Both the position numbers and the translations under genes were made by a program. Below, piece after piece: positions 22,404 through 29,999 of a stretch of 36,555 nucleotides of DNA. The stretch is taken from the IMG/VR virus record IMGVR_UViG_3300020183_006548, positions 1 through 36,555 of that record. One strand, 5' to 3'. This DNA is from a virus. Numbering within the stretch: the stretch's first letter is position 1; each line of letters begins with the position of its first letter. Under the pieces are notes generated by a model. It searched no databases, was not told the origin of the DNA, and saw only the letters and a list, made by a program, of their open reading frames with translations.

Positions 22404-23131
22404 ATAAATATTTTATTTAATTCTCCAATTTTTCTTTGCTTCCCACCCTGTTTAGTTACACCCAAAATACTTCTGACAACAAACCAACAATTATAGTAAA
22501 TCTCGTAGTTTCCAATTTTCATTTCAGGTTCCAAAATTGGTATTATTATTTCATCAAGTTGACTTTGGTAACCATTATCATATAAAAAGTCCTGTAAAAA
22601 ATCGCGTACAACATCTAAATTTAGATCAGGATTTAACTTTAAATGCTTACCGTTTATGTCTTGGGCTGAAATAATTTCGAGATCAAAATTGAGATCTATT
22701 GTTTCCACTGTATCTTGAGAATAGGGTTTGTTTTTTCTAATGTTAAACTCTAATCCCAAATTCAAATTGGTATTACCCTTTTGGATTTCGATATAATTAA
22801 AGGATTTTACCTCAGAGTTGATTTTATTCAACAAAGATTTTTTTATGTAAAGTCTTTTTACTAAATCGCCCTTATCGGTGTAGATCTTCACCTCATCATT
22901 TTCAGAAAGCTCCGACAGATATTTTAAGCGATCCGAGACTATTTCGTAGACATCTGTTTTAATTTTTTCAATAAAGTATGAGTGAGGGAAGTAATCTGGT
23001 AGCCAGCAAACACTATATCTCAAATTATCTTTTGGTCCCTTTTCTATATTATCAAACCTATAGTTATACCCATGTTCGGGTATAATTTGTCCCTCGAAAA
23101 ATTTACGGAATATCTTTTTCTCGTCGATCAT
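22400..23131 (-). CDS. Unknown protein coupled to the zincin-like gene
   Basis: 243 residues, mixed alpha/beta, no Cys motif, signal peptide or membrane helix. Segments include FRKFFEGQIIPEHGYNYRF, a FNIRKNKPY region and an EMKIGNYEIYYNCWFVV strand. I do not recognise it. The ATG overlaps the stop of the upstream zincin-like gene (ATGA on the minus strand), so the two are made together. Its C-terminus overlaps the convergent membrane-protein gene by 4 nt. Confidence 0.75.
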   Translation of the reverse strand: MIDEKKIFRKFFEGQIIPEHGYNYRFDNIEKGPKDNLRYSVCWLPDYFPHSYFIEKIKTDVYEIVSDRLKYLSELSENDEVKIYTDKGDLVKRLYIKKSLLNKINSEVKSFNYIEIQKGNTNLNLGLEFNIRKNKPYSQDTVETIDLNFDLEIISAQDINGKHLKLNPDLNLDVVRDFLQDFLYDNGYQSQLDEIIIPILEPEMKIGNYEIYYNCWFVVRSILGVTKQGGKQRKIGELNKIFI

Positions 23132-23703
23132 CTCTCTAATATTTTTGCAATAACTCTTTCAACCTGATCGGGTTTCATCTTATATTTATTCTTATTTTTT
23201 TCAAACCAATTTCTTACCAAAACTTCCATAGGTACTTTTTCTTTTTTCGACCTCCTTTTGAATCCGGCTCGTTGTGCATCAAGCTCGTGGGGTTGACTAT
23301 AGTATTTCTCGTGGTCCTTTGGTTCTTTAGGAAAAACATAATACTGCTCATATTGGTTAATGTGTTCCAGTTCATGTCTGATAGTTTGGTTCAACTCCTT
23401 TAGTAAGTCTTGCAGTATAGAGTGTCTATGATTTGGATTTGATTTTATCTTTACATACATTGTCTGATCATCGTCCCAATACTCAGCATCAACGTCAAAT
23501 TCTTCAATATTTTTGTCTTCTTCCAAATCCAAAATAACGTTAAATTTAGTATCAAGGTTCGAAAAATCATACACTTCGTCTTGAGTGATATCATGTGGTA
23601 AATAAAACTGACCATTTCTATGATTTTTGAAATGCGTGATTAAATCCCTTACAATTGTACGAGTTATAAAGTCAAATTTACCCTCAACAATAAATTTTTT
23701 CAT
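23128..23703 (-). CDS. Zincin-like metalloprotease with virion-type leader
   Basis: 191 residues. The start MKKFIVEGKF contains IVE-G, a perfect T4-type prohead cleavage site. HELEHINQ at residues 110-117 is an HExxH zinc motif, and the downstream SQPHELDAQRAGF supplies Glu140 as a likely third ligand, as in many small phage zincins. Substrate unknown; a virion-borne or maturation protease is plausible. It has its own GTATTTATT box 4 nt upstream and is co-translated with the following gene. Confidence 0.8.
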   Translation of the reverse strand: MKKFIVEGKFDFITRTIVRDLITHFKNHRNGQFYLPHDITQDEVYDFSNLDTKFNVILDLEEDKNIEEFDVDAEYWDDDQTMYVKIKSNPNHRHSILQDLLKELNQTIRHELEHINQYEQYYVFPKEPKDHEKYYSQPHELDAQRAGFKRRSKKEKVPMEVLVRNWFEKNKNKYKMKPDQVERVIAKILER

Positions 23704-23705
23704 TA

Positions 23706-24146
23706 TTAATAAATACCGCGGAATGGTATTGATAAACCGACACCATATCGAACACCCTTCATATAGTTCACACCAATAGAAAAATCAAACCCTTTAGGTG
23801 TTTTTAATAGTGTTCTCAGAGGATTGAATCTTATCCAAATGTCAGGTTGGATTGATAAACTATCGAAATAAGATTCGAGATATCCGCCACCCATAATACT
23901 TATTGAGTTATTAAAAACCACTATATTAACACCTGCTCTATTAATTAAAGAAAGTGGTGTTGTGTAAATGTACGGTTGAGGAAAAGAAGTTCTGAAGTAA
24001 CCTCCCATGTAAAACCCCAAAAAGTTGTGATTATTATTATAAGTTAATACCAAAGATTTTTGATCTGGTACATACAAAATATCAGAGGTTTGTCCAAATG
24101 TGGACGAACAAAAAAGTAAAAAAATTGATAGGAGTATTGTTTTCAT
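23706..24146 (-). CDS. Exported small outer-membrane-like protein
   Basis: 146 residues. A cleavable signal (MKTILLSIFLLFCSSTFGQ) is followed by alternating beta strands with many aromatic residues (FLGFYMGGYFRTSF, VRYGVGLSIPFRGIY). The pattern suggests a small beta-barrel or periplasmic protein in the host outer envelope. It stands upstream of the zincin-like gene with a 2-nt gap and has a TATATTTATT box 2 nt before its ATG. No known family. Possibly superinfection exclusion at the surface. Confidence 0.75.
   Translation of the reverse strand: MKTILLSIFLLFCSSTFGQTSDILYVPDQKSLVLTYNNNHNFLGFYMGGYFRTSFPQPYIYTTPLSLINRAGVNIVVFNNSISIMGGGYLESYFDSLSIQPDIWIRFNPLRTLLKTPKGFDFSIGVNYMKGVRYGVGLSIPFRGIY
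23708..23716 (-). promoter_or_regulatory. Candidate late promoter box (GTATTTATT)
   Basis: The minus strand reads GTATTTATT, 4 nt upstream of the ATG at 23703, and overlaps the last codons of the preceding gene. Confidence 0.4.
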
Positions 24147-24148
24147 AA

Positions 24149-24158
24149 AATAAATATA
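24149..24158 (-). promoter_or_regulatory. Candidate late promoter box (TATATTTATT)
   Basis: The minus strand reads TATATTTATT, 2 nt before the ATG at 24146. Confidence 0.4.
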
Positions 24159-24183
24159 ATATTTTTATTTTGAAACACAAAAT

Positions 24184-24273
24184 GGAGGTTTGGCAGAGCG
24201 GTCGAATGCGTCAGTCTTGAAAACTGAATTACTCGTAAGGGTAACTGGGGTTCGAATCCCTGAGCCTCCGCCA
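24184..24273 (+). tRNA. tRNA-Ser (TGA), CCA encoded
   Basis: Class II cloverleaf: acceptor GGAGGTT/AGCCTCC, D arm GGCAGAGCGGTCGAATGC, anticodon loop CTTGAAA (anticodon TGA), long variable arm (TACTCGTAAGGGTA), T arm CTGGG-GTTCGAAT-CCCTG, discriminator G and an encoded CCA. The oxygenase ATG follows 10 nt after the CCA, with a T-run between, so tRNA and gene are probably co-transcribed and cut apart. Confidence 0.95.
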
Positions 24274-24283
24274 CTTTTTTTTA

Positions 24284-24856
24284 ATGATTATCCAAGAACA
24301 AAATTTTCTAACAGATTACGAGAACAACACCCTGTTGGAAATCATGGATTATAAACTCAAAGATTTCTTGATTCCTGAACACCCATTTTATGAATGGACC
24401 ACAATCAGGACTGAAGACTTAATTTACAGCACAGGTTTTTTTCAAAATATAATTTATAGACAAATTAATTTACTTAACTCCAAAGTAAAGGAACGTGATT
24501 GGGTAATAAACTATGTAGGATTTGCATTTCAAACTGATGGATTTCCCTATCACGCTGATAACAGCTATCCTGAGGATCTTGAAGACAGAAATATGGGAAC
24601 TCCAGACTCTCAAGGTAATGGATTCGTCTATCCAAAATCGAAATGGATTCCAAATTACGTCCCAACAAGAATATTTACGACTGTTACATACTTGAATGAG
24701 GTGGAAGGAGGTGGAACACATTTTCCAATTTTGAATTTGTATGTTAAAACCGAAGCAAAAAAACTATTAGGGTTTCATTGTGATTATGATCACATACATG
24801 GTGTATTACCAACAACAAATGGAATCAGAAAAGCTTTGATCTTTTGGTTTGATTAG
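24284..24856 (+). CDS. 2OG-Fe(II) oxygenase
   Basis: 190 residues. The iron ligands are visible as His90-x-Asp92 (FPYHADNSYP) and distal His172 (DHIHGVLPTTNG), with the 2OG-binding Arg182 (GIRKALIFWF). The strand TTVTYLNEVEGGGTHFP matches the P4H/PKHD core. This is the third oxygenase-like gene of the window and the second with a complete PKHD-like site. The substrate is unknown; phage members of this family are numerous and rarely characterised. Confidence 0.9.
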   Translation: MIIQEQNFLTDYENNTLLEIMDYKLKDFLIPEHPFYEWTTIRTEDLIYSTGFFQNIIYRQINLLNSKVKERDWVINYVGFAFQTDGFPYHADNSYPEDLEDRNMGTPDSQGNGFVYPKSKWIPNYVPTRIFTTVTYLNEVEGGGTHFPILNLYVKTEAKKLLGFHCDYDHIHGVLPTTNGIRKALIFWFD

Positions 24857-24871
24857 CTTGATTCCATATTT

Positions 24872-25135
24872 TTATTCTTCTATCTCTACAATCAATTTTC
24901 CCGGCCCTTTTATTACTCGATGCCAAACAAGTTTTGGAATTAAAAATTGTTTCGCAGATTCTAATTTGGTTGGCAATGAATCTTCGATTTGAAATTGCCA
25001 CCCACCATCTTGTATGATTGTAACTTTACGATCATTCAGATCTTGATGCCACTTCAACTCCTCAGACTCAACGTCAGGAGTGAAAACTCTTCTAAGTTTA
25101 TTACCAATTATTTCCTGTTGAAATGGATATTCCAT
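24872..25135 (-). CDS. Small cupin-like phage protein
   Basis: 87 residues with a beta-rich cupin-like layout: RRVFTPDVESEELKWHQDL, KVTIIQDGGWQFQIED, then FLIPKLVWHRVIKGPGKLIV. It has two conserved-looking His (WHQD and WHRV) that could bind a metal. The same pattern recurs, in my memory, in T4-like phages. It is the last gene of a leftward unit starting at the outer-membrane-like gene, and follows the previous gene by 1 nt. Confidence 0.75.
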   Translation of the reverse strand: MEYPFQQEIIGNKLRRVFTPDVESEELKWHQDLNDRKVTIIQDGGWQFQIEDSLPTKLESAKQFLIPKLVWHRVIKGPGKLIVEIEE

Positions 25136-25136
25136 A

Positions 25137-25418
25137 TTAAAATAATGGTCTTTTGTCCCAATGAATTTTTACCTTAGAGTTTAATGAAAATATTTTCAAA
25201 AAATCAACTATTCTTTTTTCTATACCCGACAAAGACATTTTGGGCGTGTTCTTTGGAGTAACATCAATGAAAACATGGAATATTGGAGGTTGGTAACTTC
25301 CGAGTCTTAAATCATTAATGTTCAGAGATATCGGTTCACTTCTATTTTCATTGTAACTCGGGAGCACAATATTATCAAGATAACCTTGTAAATAATGGTG
25401 GATTCTTTCGGTGTTCAT
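25137..25418 (-). CDS. Small protein of unknown function
   Basis: 93 residues from the ATG at 25418, which overlaps the previous stop by one base (TAATG); a TTG two codons earlier is less likely. It has an alpha-beta-beta-alpha-beta look (IFHVFIDVTPKN, KVKIHWDKRPLF). No motif is recognised. It is coupled to the virion-like gene upstream and to the cupin-like gene downstream. Confidence 0.7.
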   Translation of the reverse strand: MNTERIHHYLQGYLDNIVLPSYNENRSEPISLNINDLRLGSYQPPIFHVFIDVTPKNTPKMSLSGIEKRIVDFLKIFSLNSKVKIHWDKRPLF

Positions 25419-26041
25419 TACCAAGAGTTTGAAGATGATAATCCCAACTGTTTGGCATATCTACCGACATTACAAGACCAATATCCCGCAGTTGTTCTAT
25501 CTTTCTTTTGGTCACATCTGTGTCTGGCTCTGAAAGATTTGGCTGCCCCTTTATTTCTATTTCTAATTTTGAGATTTGGGTCACCGAAAGTTACTTTTTT
25601 TACTCCGCCACCAGGTTTTTTTACATATACTGCGAATTTTTTGGGTCCCCCTGGTGTTCTAAAAGGTTTACCCAAATTTACTTTCTTTCCTCTGTGTTCT
25701 GCCTCTTCGATAAGGTCTTGTTCTGTCCATGTATCAGAGATATAAGGTGCGTCCAAGTAAATATATTCTTTTCCCACCTTAATTTTTTGTCCCAAATCAG
25801 ATTCTACCATCAAAGTATCCTCCTCATTTAATTTAATTTTACCCTCTTTCCATAATTGTCTCACTTCACTGACCAACTCGAAATATTTTTCAGAGTATAC
25901 TCTAAAAATATTATTGGTTAGTGACAACTCGTTATCTATGTGATATTTTAAATTTTCTGAAATTTCAATAGATTCTGTCAAAATCAATGTTTTTTCAACA
26001 TGTTTTTCTAAGGTTTCTTTAATGATAGATTTTAAATCCAT
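25418..26041 (-). CDS. Virion-like protein with leader and Cys/Arg-rich C-terminal domain
   Basis: 207 residues. The leader (MDLKSIIKETLEKHVEKTLI then LTES) offers an LTE-S site around residue 24. The C-terminal half has a conserved-looking domain: KPFRTPGGPKKFAVYVKKPG, VKKVTFGDPN, then AKSFRARHRCDQKKDRTTAG and YWSCN, with paired Cys that could bind zinc. I recall this RHxC...TAGYWSC domain from several T4-like phages of aquatic bacteria, always without function. AGTATTTATG lies 13 nt upstream. Starts a unit with the two genes after it. Confidence 0.82.
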   Translation of the reverse strand: MDLKSIIKETLEKHVEKTLILTESIEISENLKYHIDNELSLTNNIFRVYSEKYFELVSEVRQLWKEGKIKLNEEDTLMVESDLGQKIKVGKEYIYLDAPYISDTWTEQDLIEEAEHRGKKVNLGKPFRTPGGPKKFAVYVKKPGGGVKKVTFGDPNLKIRNRNKGAAKSFRARHRCDQKKDRTTAGYWSCNVGRYAKQLGLSSSNSW

Positions 26042-26054
26042 GGTGTTTTTTTTT

Positions 26055-26064
26055 CATAAATACT
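26055..26064 (-). promoter_or_regulatory. Candidate late promoter box (AGTATTTATG)
   Basis: The minus strand reads AGTATTTATG, 13 nt upstream of the ATG at 26041, and overlaps the end of the preceding gene. Confidence 0.35.
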
Positions 26065-26945
26065 TAAAAATTCAAACCAGCGCCCGCAGTCACTCGTTTA
26101 GTCAAAGGATCAGCGTCTAATTTTATTGTGAATATTCCAACGTCCATCAGTGCCCCCGCCTTTATGGTAAACATTTTCTTGTTAGATTTCGGAAAAGTTA
26201 TGTAACCTACATCATCTTTGTACCTATATCTTTGTTTTGTATTATCTAAACCGACCAAAAAATGAAAGCCTGTTCTCTTAATTTTTCTTCCCAATCCAAC
26301 ATAATATGAATTGTTAATTTCCAAATCTTTTTGTAGTGGAAATAGTTGATTGATTGTGAATGGAGATCCATTAACGATCATGACATCATTATAGTAATTC
26401 CAAATTGTCTTATTTGACGCAAAATATTGATCTTCTATGTTGATTGGCGCGTTGAACTCACCAATAAAGTAGACTCTATCCCCGATTGTAAACCAACCGC
26501 CAGCTTGATCTTTAAATGCGGTTGTTTGAAATCCGAAAGAGAAATGTACTTTTCTACCTCTGACAGTATCCCGTCTACCTTCTCTATAATAAATCCTTGC
26601 AGGTTCTCTGTACCCCCAATTATTATAATAAAATGATGGGGTCCAATAATCAAAAAATGTTGGTGCTCCCCAACCGTACCATCTATTAGGGCCGAAATAG
26701 TTTGGAGAATAGAAAGTGCTTAAAGGTCTTCTTGGTGGGTTATAATAATTCGGTGTTTCGCTTTTTGGTGGGTCTTTTCTCCAACTACTAATTTTGGGGG
26801 TTTCATCTGTTGTTCTTCTTGTATTGTTCGAAGGTGGGGAAATAGTATTCTGCGAGGAAGAATTATTTGATTCTTTTCTCCAATTCGAGACTTGACCAAT
26901 TGATAGAGTGGGAATCAATGTAAGAAATAACAAAATTTTTTTCAT
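26064..26945 (-). CDS. Exported outer-membrane beta-barrel-like protein
   Basis: 293 residues. A signal peptide (MKKILLFLTLIPTLSIGQ) is followed by a Ser/Pro/Arg-rich disordered part (residues 20-75), a Tyr/Trp-rich stretch (NRWYGWGAPTFFDYW, FYYNNWGYREPARI) and a C-terminal set of amphipathic beta strands (VHFSFGFQTTAF, GWFTIGDRVYFIGEF, FTIKAGALMDVGIF, VTAGAGLNF) ending in an aromatic Phe, as in outer-membrane barrels. It is a large, conserved-looking surface protein of these phages; perhaps it protects the infected cell from other phages. It is first in the leftward unit 26945-24872. Confidence 0.78.
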   Translation of the reverse strand: MKKILLFLTLIPTLSIGQVSNWRKESNNSSSQNTISPPSNNTRRTTDETPKISSWRKDPPKSETPNYYNPPRRPLSTFYSPNYFGPNRWYGWGAPTFFDYWTPSFYYNNWGYREPARIYYREGRRDTVRGRKVHFSFGFQTTAFKDQAGGWFTIGDRVYFIGEFNAPINIEDQYFASNKTIWNYYNDVMIVNGSPFTINQLFPLQKDLEINNSYYVGLGRKIKRTGFHFLVGLDNTKQRYRYKDDVGYITFPKSNKKMFTIKAGALMDVGIFTIKLDADPLTKRVTAGAGLNF

Positions 26946-27001
26946 AGTTTTTTTATCACGTCCGTGATTATATTTTTCTTACTGATAGAATCGTGGTGTT
27001 C

Positions 27002-27010
27002 TATAAATAT
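27002..27010 (-). promoter_or_regulatory. Candidate late promoter box (ATATTTATA)
   Basis: The minus strand reads ATATTTATA, 56 nt upstream of the ATG at 26945. It overlaps a plus-strand ATATTTATT at 27007-27015, so this is another divergent region. Confidence 0.35.
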
Positions 27011-27020
27011 TTATTGAGGA

Positions 27021-27029
27021 CTATTTATT
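27021..27029 (+). promoter_or_regulatory. Candidate late promoter box (CTATTTATT)
   Basis: CTATTTATT lies 6 nt before the PPK2 ATG at 27036, with a second copy (ATATTTATT) 14 nt upstream at 27007-27015. Confidence 0.45.
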
Positions 27030-27035
27030 TGCGTC

Positions 27036-28139
27036 ATGGGAATATTAATTGAGGAACTAGATAAAATCAAAAAGGTAATGGGTATCATTAATGAAGAAAA
27101 AGATATCCCCTCTATGAACATAAACTTGGATCGTATGATCCTAACACTGAAGTTTTTAAAACTTTTCACATCACGTATCGAAAAGATGTTAATGGACATC
27201 TCTCAATTTGCAAAAAATCGAGTTGTTGATTTTGGATTACTTGAAAGAGGTCTACGCAAACGTCTTCTAAAAAAGGGGGATCGAGTTAAAAACGTGGAGG
27301 ATTACTTAGGTAAAGTTTTGAACTCGTTGAAATACAGAGAAAGAGTGGGATATGGTACTGAGCCCGAGTCAGAAGATTATGATTTCGAAATTGAGGAACC
27401 TTCAATTATTCCAAAAAAGATTTATAAAAAAGAATTATACGAATTACAAGTTGAGCTTCTGAAAATGCAAGAATGGTTATCTGAAACAAAAAAAACTGTG
27501 ATTATAGTTTTTGAGGGAAGAGACTCTGCAGGAAAAGGTAGCACAATAAAAAAATTTATTGAAAATCTGAACCCGAGATATTACAACGTGGTTGCATTGG
27601 GGATTCCATCACCTGAGGACAGAAAAAATTGGTGGAATAGGTATAAAAGCCAGATCAAGCCAGGTATGATTAATCTTTTTGACAGAAGTTGGTATAATAG
27701 AGGCTTAATTGAGCCCGTCATGGGATATGGGAGTCCTGATGAATATGAGGATTTCATGGAAAACGTTGCGGACTTTGAAAATGACTTGGTAAAGTCGGGA
27801 GACTATCTATTCAAACTATGGTTCTCAATAGAAAAAGAAACTCAGAAAAGAAGATTTGATATAAGACAACAATCCCCTTTGAAATATTGGAAATATTCTC
27901 CAAATGACGAAAAAATGCAGGATCTTTGGGATAGATTTACAGAATTCAAAGAAAAGTTATTCGATAAAACTTCTACTATGAACCATCCATGGGTCATAAT
28001 TGATGCTGAGGACAAAAGGGTTTCTGGTTTGAATGCTATAAGATACATTCTTCAAAATATCCCATACAAAGGAAAAAATGAGGATGTTGTAAATCAATCA
28101 TACCCCGAAGTATTGTCTGTCCTTAGACCAAACAACTAA
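27036..28139 (+). CDS. ppk2: Polyphosphate kinase 2 (PPK2) with virion-type leader
   Basis: 367 residues. Residues about 125-345 are a complete PPK2 domain: Walker A EGRDSAGKGSTIK (160-172), Walker B INLFDRSWYNRG (212-223), EPVMGYGS, KLWFSIEKETQKRRF and PWVIIDAEDKR. PPK2 phosphorylates nucleoside mono- or diphosphates using polyphosphate. The first 120 residues are extra: a leader MGILIEELDKIKKVMGIINE with IE-E and INE-E sites, a helical stretch and an acidic linker (residues 108-121). That N-terminus resembles the other leader-bearing proteins here. The gene has TATTTATT boxes upstream and overlaps the convergent gene by 4 nt. Confidence 0.95.
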   Translation: MGILIEELDKIKKVMGIINEEKDIPSMNINLDRMILTLKFLKLFTSRIEKMLMDISQFAKNRVVDFGLLERGLRKRLLKKGDRVKNVEDYLGKVLNSLKYRERVGYGTEPESEDYDFEIEEPSIIPKKIYKKELYELQVELLKMQEWLSETKKTVIIVFEGRDSAGKGSTIKKFIENLNPRYYNVVALGIPSPEDRKNWWNRYKSQIKPGMINLFDRSWYNRGLIEPVMGYGSPDEYEDFMENVADFENDLVKSGDYLFKLWFSIEKETQKRRFDIRQQSPLKYWKYSPNDEKMQDLWDRFTEFKEKLFDKTSTMNHPWVIIDAEDKRVSGLNAIRYILQNIPYKGKNEDVVNQSYPEVLSVLRPNN

Positions 28140-28348
28140 TCGTCTCTTTTTTGTAAAATTCCTGTGATCTCAATTTTTGTTTGAGAGACTAGCCAAGTGT
28201 CTATAATTATCATTACTAGTATCCAATCTATTTCGGTTATAGGGTGAAGATTTGGAAAGTTGATTCTGTAATAAATCCATTCTAATCCTTTGTATAGTAA
28301 GAAGAATTTAAATAGTAATAAAACCAAGGAGAGAATTTTTTTTGCCAT
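28136..28348 (-). CDS. Small two-helix membrane protein
   Basis: 70 residues with two likely membrane segments: residues 4-24 (KILSLVLLLFKFFLLYKGL) and 40-57 (IDWILVMIIIDTWLVSQT), and a charged C-terminus (QKRDD). Orientation cannot be judged. It could be an inner-membrane accessory such as a superinfection-immunity or lysis-timing protein, but no family is recognised. It ends tail to tail with PPK2 (4-nt overlap of the stop codons, CTAA). Confidence 0.65.
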   Translation of the reverse strand: MAKKILSLVLLLFKFFLLYKGLEWIYYRINFPNLHPITEIDWILVMIIIDTWLVSQTKIEITGILQKRDD

Positions 28349-28362
28349 AAGAAAATATAAAA

Positions 28363-28371
28363 ATATTTATT
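28363..28371 (+). promoter_or_regulatory. Candidate late promoter box (ATATTTATT)
   Basis: ATATTTATT lies 15 nt before the endolysin ATG at 28387. Because lysis genes are classic late genes, this is one of the better supports for reading the box as a late promoter. Confidence 0.5.
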
Positions 28372-28386
28372 AAAAAAGAAATCACC

Positions 28387-29220
28387 ATGTTACTAAAAGT
28401 AGGATCCGAAGGGGGGGATGTAAAAAAGCTCCAATCAAAATTAGGACTAAGTTCAGATGGAATATTCGGAAAAACCACTGAGGCCGCTGTGAAATCATTC
28501 CAATCTAAGAATGGTTTATTATCCGACGGTATTGTTGGGATTCAAACTTGGGGAAAAATTATGGGTCAGGCTCATATGATTACTGAACCCGCCTCCGTTC
28601 CTTCACAACAAATAACAAATAGTGGATCTCTGAAACTTGAAAAATTGAAGGGTCATATACCTGACTTTGTCATTTTGCAAATACCTGAAACGGCAGTAAA
28701 ATTTGGTATTGACACTAACCTAAAATTATCTCATTTTCTGGCGCAATGTGGTCATGAGTCTGGAGGATTTAAATTAACTCAAGAGAATTTGAACTACTCT
28801 GCACAAGGTTTGAAAAAAATTTTCCCGAAGTATTTTCCGGGAAATTTATCTGAATCTTACGCAAGAGATCCACAAAAGATTGCTAATAAGGTTTATGGTG
28901 GTCGTATGGGCAACGGCAACGAGTCTACTGGTGAGGGGTATAAATTCAGAGGTAGAGGGTATATTCAACTGACAGGGAAAGATAACTACACTGCGTTCGG
29001 TTTGGCAATCAACGAAGATATCTTATCTAATCCTGATTTGGTTTCGACAAAGTATCCACTTTTATCTGCTGCATGGTTTTTCAGTAAGAATTGTCTTAAA
29101 AAATGTGTTGACGCTTCTGATGTAACTATATCGTCAGTCACAAAGTGTGTTAACGGTGGAACAATTGGTTTACCTGATAGATTAAAACATTTCAAAGAAT
29201 ATTATCATTTGTTGTCATAA
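28387..29220 (+). CDS. Endolysin: peptidoglycan-binding plus GH19 lysozyme/chitinase domain
   Basis: 277 residues. Residues 1-60 are a PG_binding_1 module (GGDVKKLQSKLGLSSDGIFG then TWGKIMG). Residues about 85-277 are a GH19-type muramidase/chitinase: AQCGHESGGF with catalytic Glu124, EGYKFRGRGYIQLTG with Glu183 just before it, and AAWFFSKNCL. There is no signal peptide, so release needs a holin; the holin-like gene at 35.2 kb carries the same type of promoter box. It cleaves glycan strands of peptidoglycan at the end of infection. Confidence 0.95.
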   Translation: MLLKVGSEGGDVKKLQSKLGLSSDGIFGKTTEAAVKSFQSKNGLLSDGIVGIQTWGKIMGQAHMITEPASVPSQQITNSGSLKLEKLKGHIPDFVILQIPETAVKFGIDTNLKLSHFLAQCGHESGGFKLTQENLNYSAQGLKKIFPKYFPGNLSESYARDPQKIANKVYGGRMGNGNESTGEGYKFRGRGYIQLTGKDNYTAFGLAINEDILSNPDLVSTKYPLLSAAWFFSKNCLKKCVDASDVTISSVTKCVNGGTIGLPDRLKHFKEYYHLLS

Positions 29221-29225
29221 TTGAT

Positions 29226-29233
29226 TACATTTG
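29226..29233 (+). promoter_or_regulatory. Possible Bacteroidota-type -7 box
   Basis: TACATTTG lies 12 nt before the ATG at 29246. The nearest TTTG is only 14 nt upstream of it, which is too close for the usual spacing, so this is weak. Confidence 0.3.
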
Positions 29234-29245
29234 TAAAACTAACTA

Positions 29246-29491
29246 ATGAAGAAATACGATCTTGATATAAAAAAAGATTTTGATTGGGTTTTACAAATAT
29301 TGAAATCTTGTAAAAACGATATTCATTTAAATATTGCAGAAAATTGTTTCATGTTATGGTACAAAAAGTGGTCTTTTTTACTCAAGGATCGAGTTTATGA
29401 ATACATGATAGGATCCTTAAAATCAAAATACAAAGCTCATAAAAGCACTGAAATTTTGAAACATGGATGGAATACAAACATATCAAAGTGA
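29246..29491 (+). CDS. Small protein of unknown function
   Basis: 81 residues, Lys/Trp rich and helical (FDWVLQILKSCKNDIHLN, CFMLWYKKW). No motif. It overlaps the zincin-like gene by 29 nt in a different frame, which suggests coupled translation. It could be a partner of that protein. Confidence 0.65.
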   Translation: MKKYDLDIKKDFDWVLQILKSCKNDIHLNIAENCFMLWYKKWSFLLKDRVYEYMIGSLKSKYKAHKSTEILKHGWNTNISK

Positions 29492-29885
29492 ATTTTTACC
29501 TGAAACAATCATAATGATTGTGACAGATGATAGCCCTTTTTATGAAAATTTAGTTCCAAAATTTCAAGAGTTTGGGTATGGATTTTTGGTTCCTGATAAA
29601 GATGTTATCGTTATCGATGGAGAAAAACTTATTGATCTTGGAGCAAAATCTGAACTTTTCAAATTCATAGAGGCTCATGAAGTCGCTCACATTTTGCTTG
29701 GTCACAACGGTCCTCGCAATAATAATGAGGAGTTTGAAGCAGATCTTGGAGCTTATCTTTTATTGAGTCAATATGGTTATAATGAGTCACTCAAACTTTT
29801 GGTTAAGAATTTCAAGTTCAGACATGGTATAAAATTTAATAATTCCATGCTCGATAAAGTGAAAAATCGTCTACCAGACATATAA
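29463..29885 (+). CDS. Small zincin-type metallopeptidase
   Basis: 140 residues. IEAHEVAHILLGHNGPRN carries the zinc-binding HExxH (His72, Glu73, His76), and NNEEFEADLGAYLLL gives Glu92 and Asp94 as the third-ligand region, a layout of ImmA/IrrE-like and related small peptidases. No DNA-binding domain accompanies it. It lacks the leader seen on the other HExxH protein at 23.1 kb. Substrate unknown; ImmA-like proteins cleave repressors. No clear -33/-7 promoter is seen in front of it. Confidence 0.8.
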   Translation: MDGIQTYQSEFLPETIIMIVTDDSPFYENLVPKFQEFGYGFLVPDKDVIVIDGEKLIDLGAKSELFKFIEAHEVAHILLGHNGPRNNNEEFEADLGAYLLLSQYGYNESLKLLVKNFKFRHGIKFNNSMLDKVKNRLPDI

Positions 29886-29910
29886 TTTTTGATATTTTTT
29901 TATTTTTGGA

Positions 29911-29999
29911 TATATTTATCATCACATCACTCCTTAAGAGTGTTCTCATATATCCCTTTTCCAAAAGACCCGTCAGATTTATTTGTCGGGTCTTATTTT
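29911..29999 (+). ncRNA. Candidate small RNA between a late-type box and a terminator
   Basis: TATATTTATC at 29911-29920 is followed by a region with no start codon, a small CACTC/GAGTG hairpin near 29930, and then the terminator at 29965-29999. A transcript starting at the box would be about 70-80 nt and non-coding. It may instead just be the 3' end of the preceding unit. Confidence 0.3.
29965..29999 (+). terminator. Rho-independent terminator
   Basis: AAGACCCG and CGGGTCTT form an 8-bp stem with a 14-nt loop, followed by ATTTTTC. It ends the rightward unit 29246-29885. The loop and 3' arm also contain the TTTG at 29982 that serves the next promoter. Confidence 0.85.
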
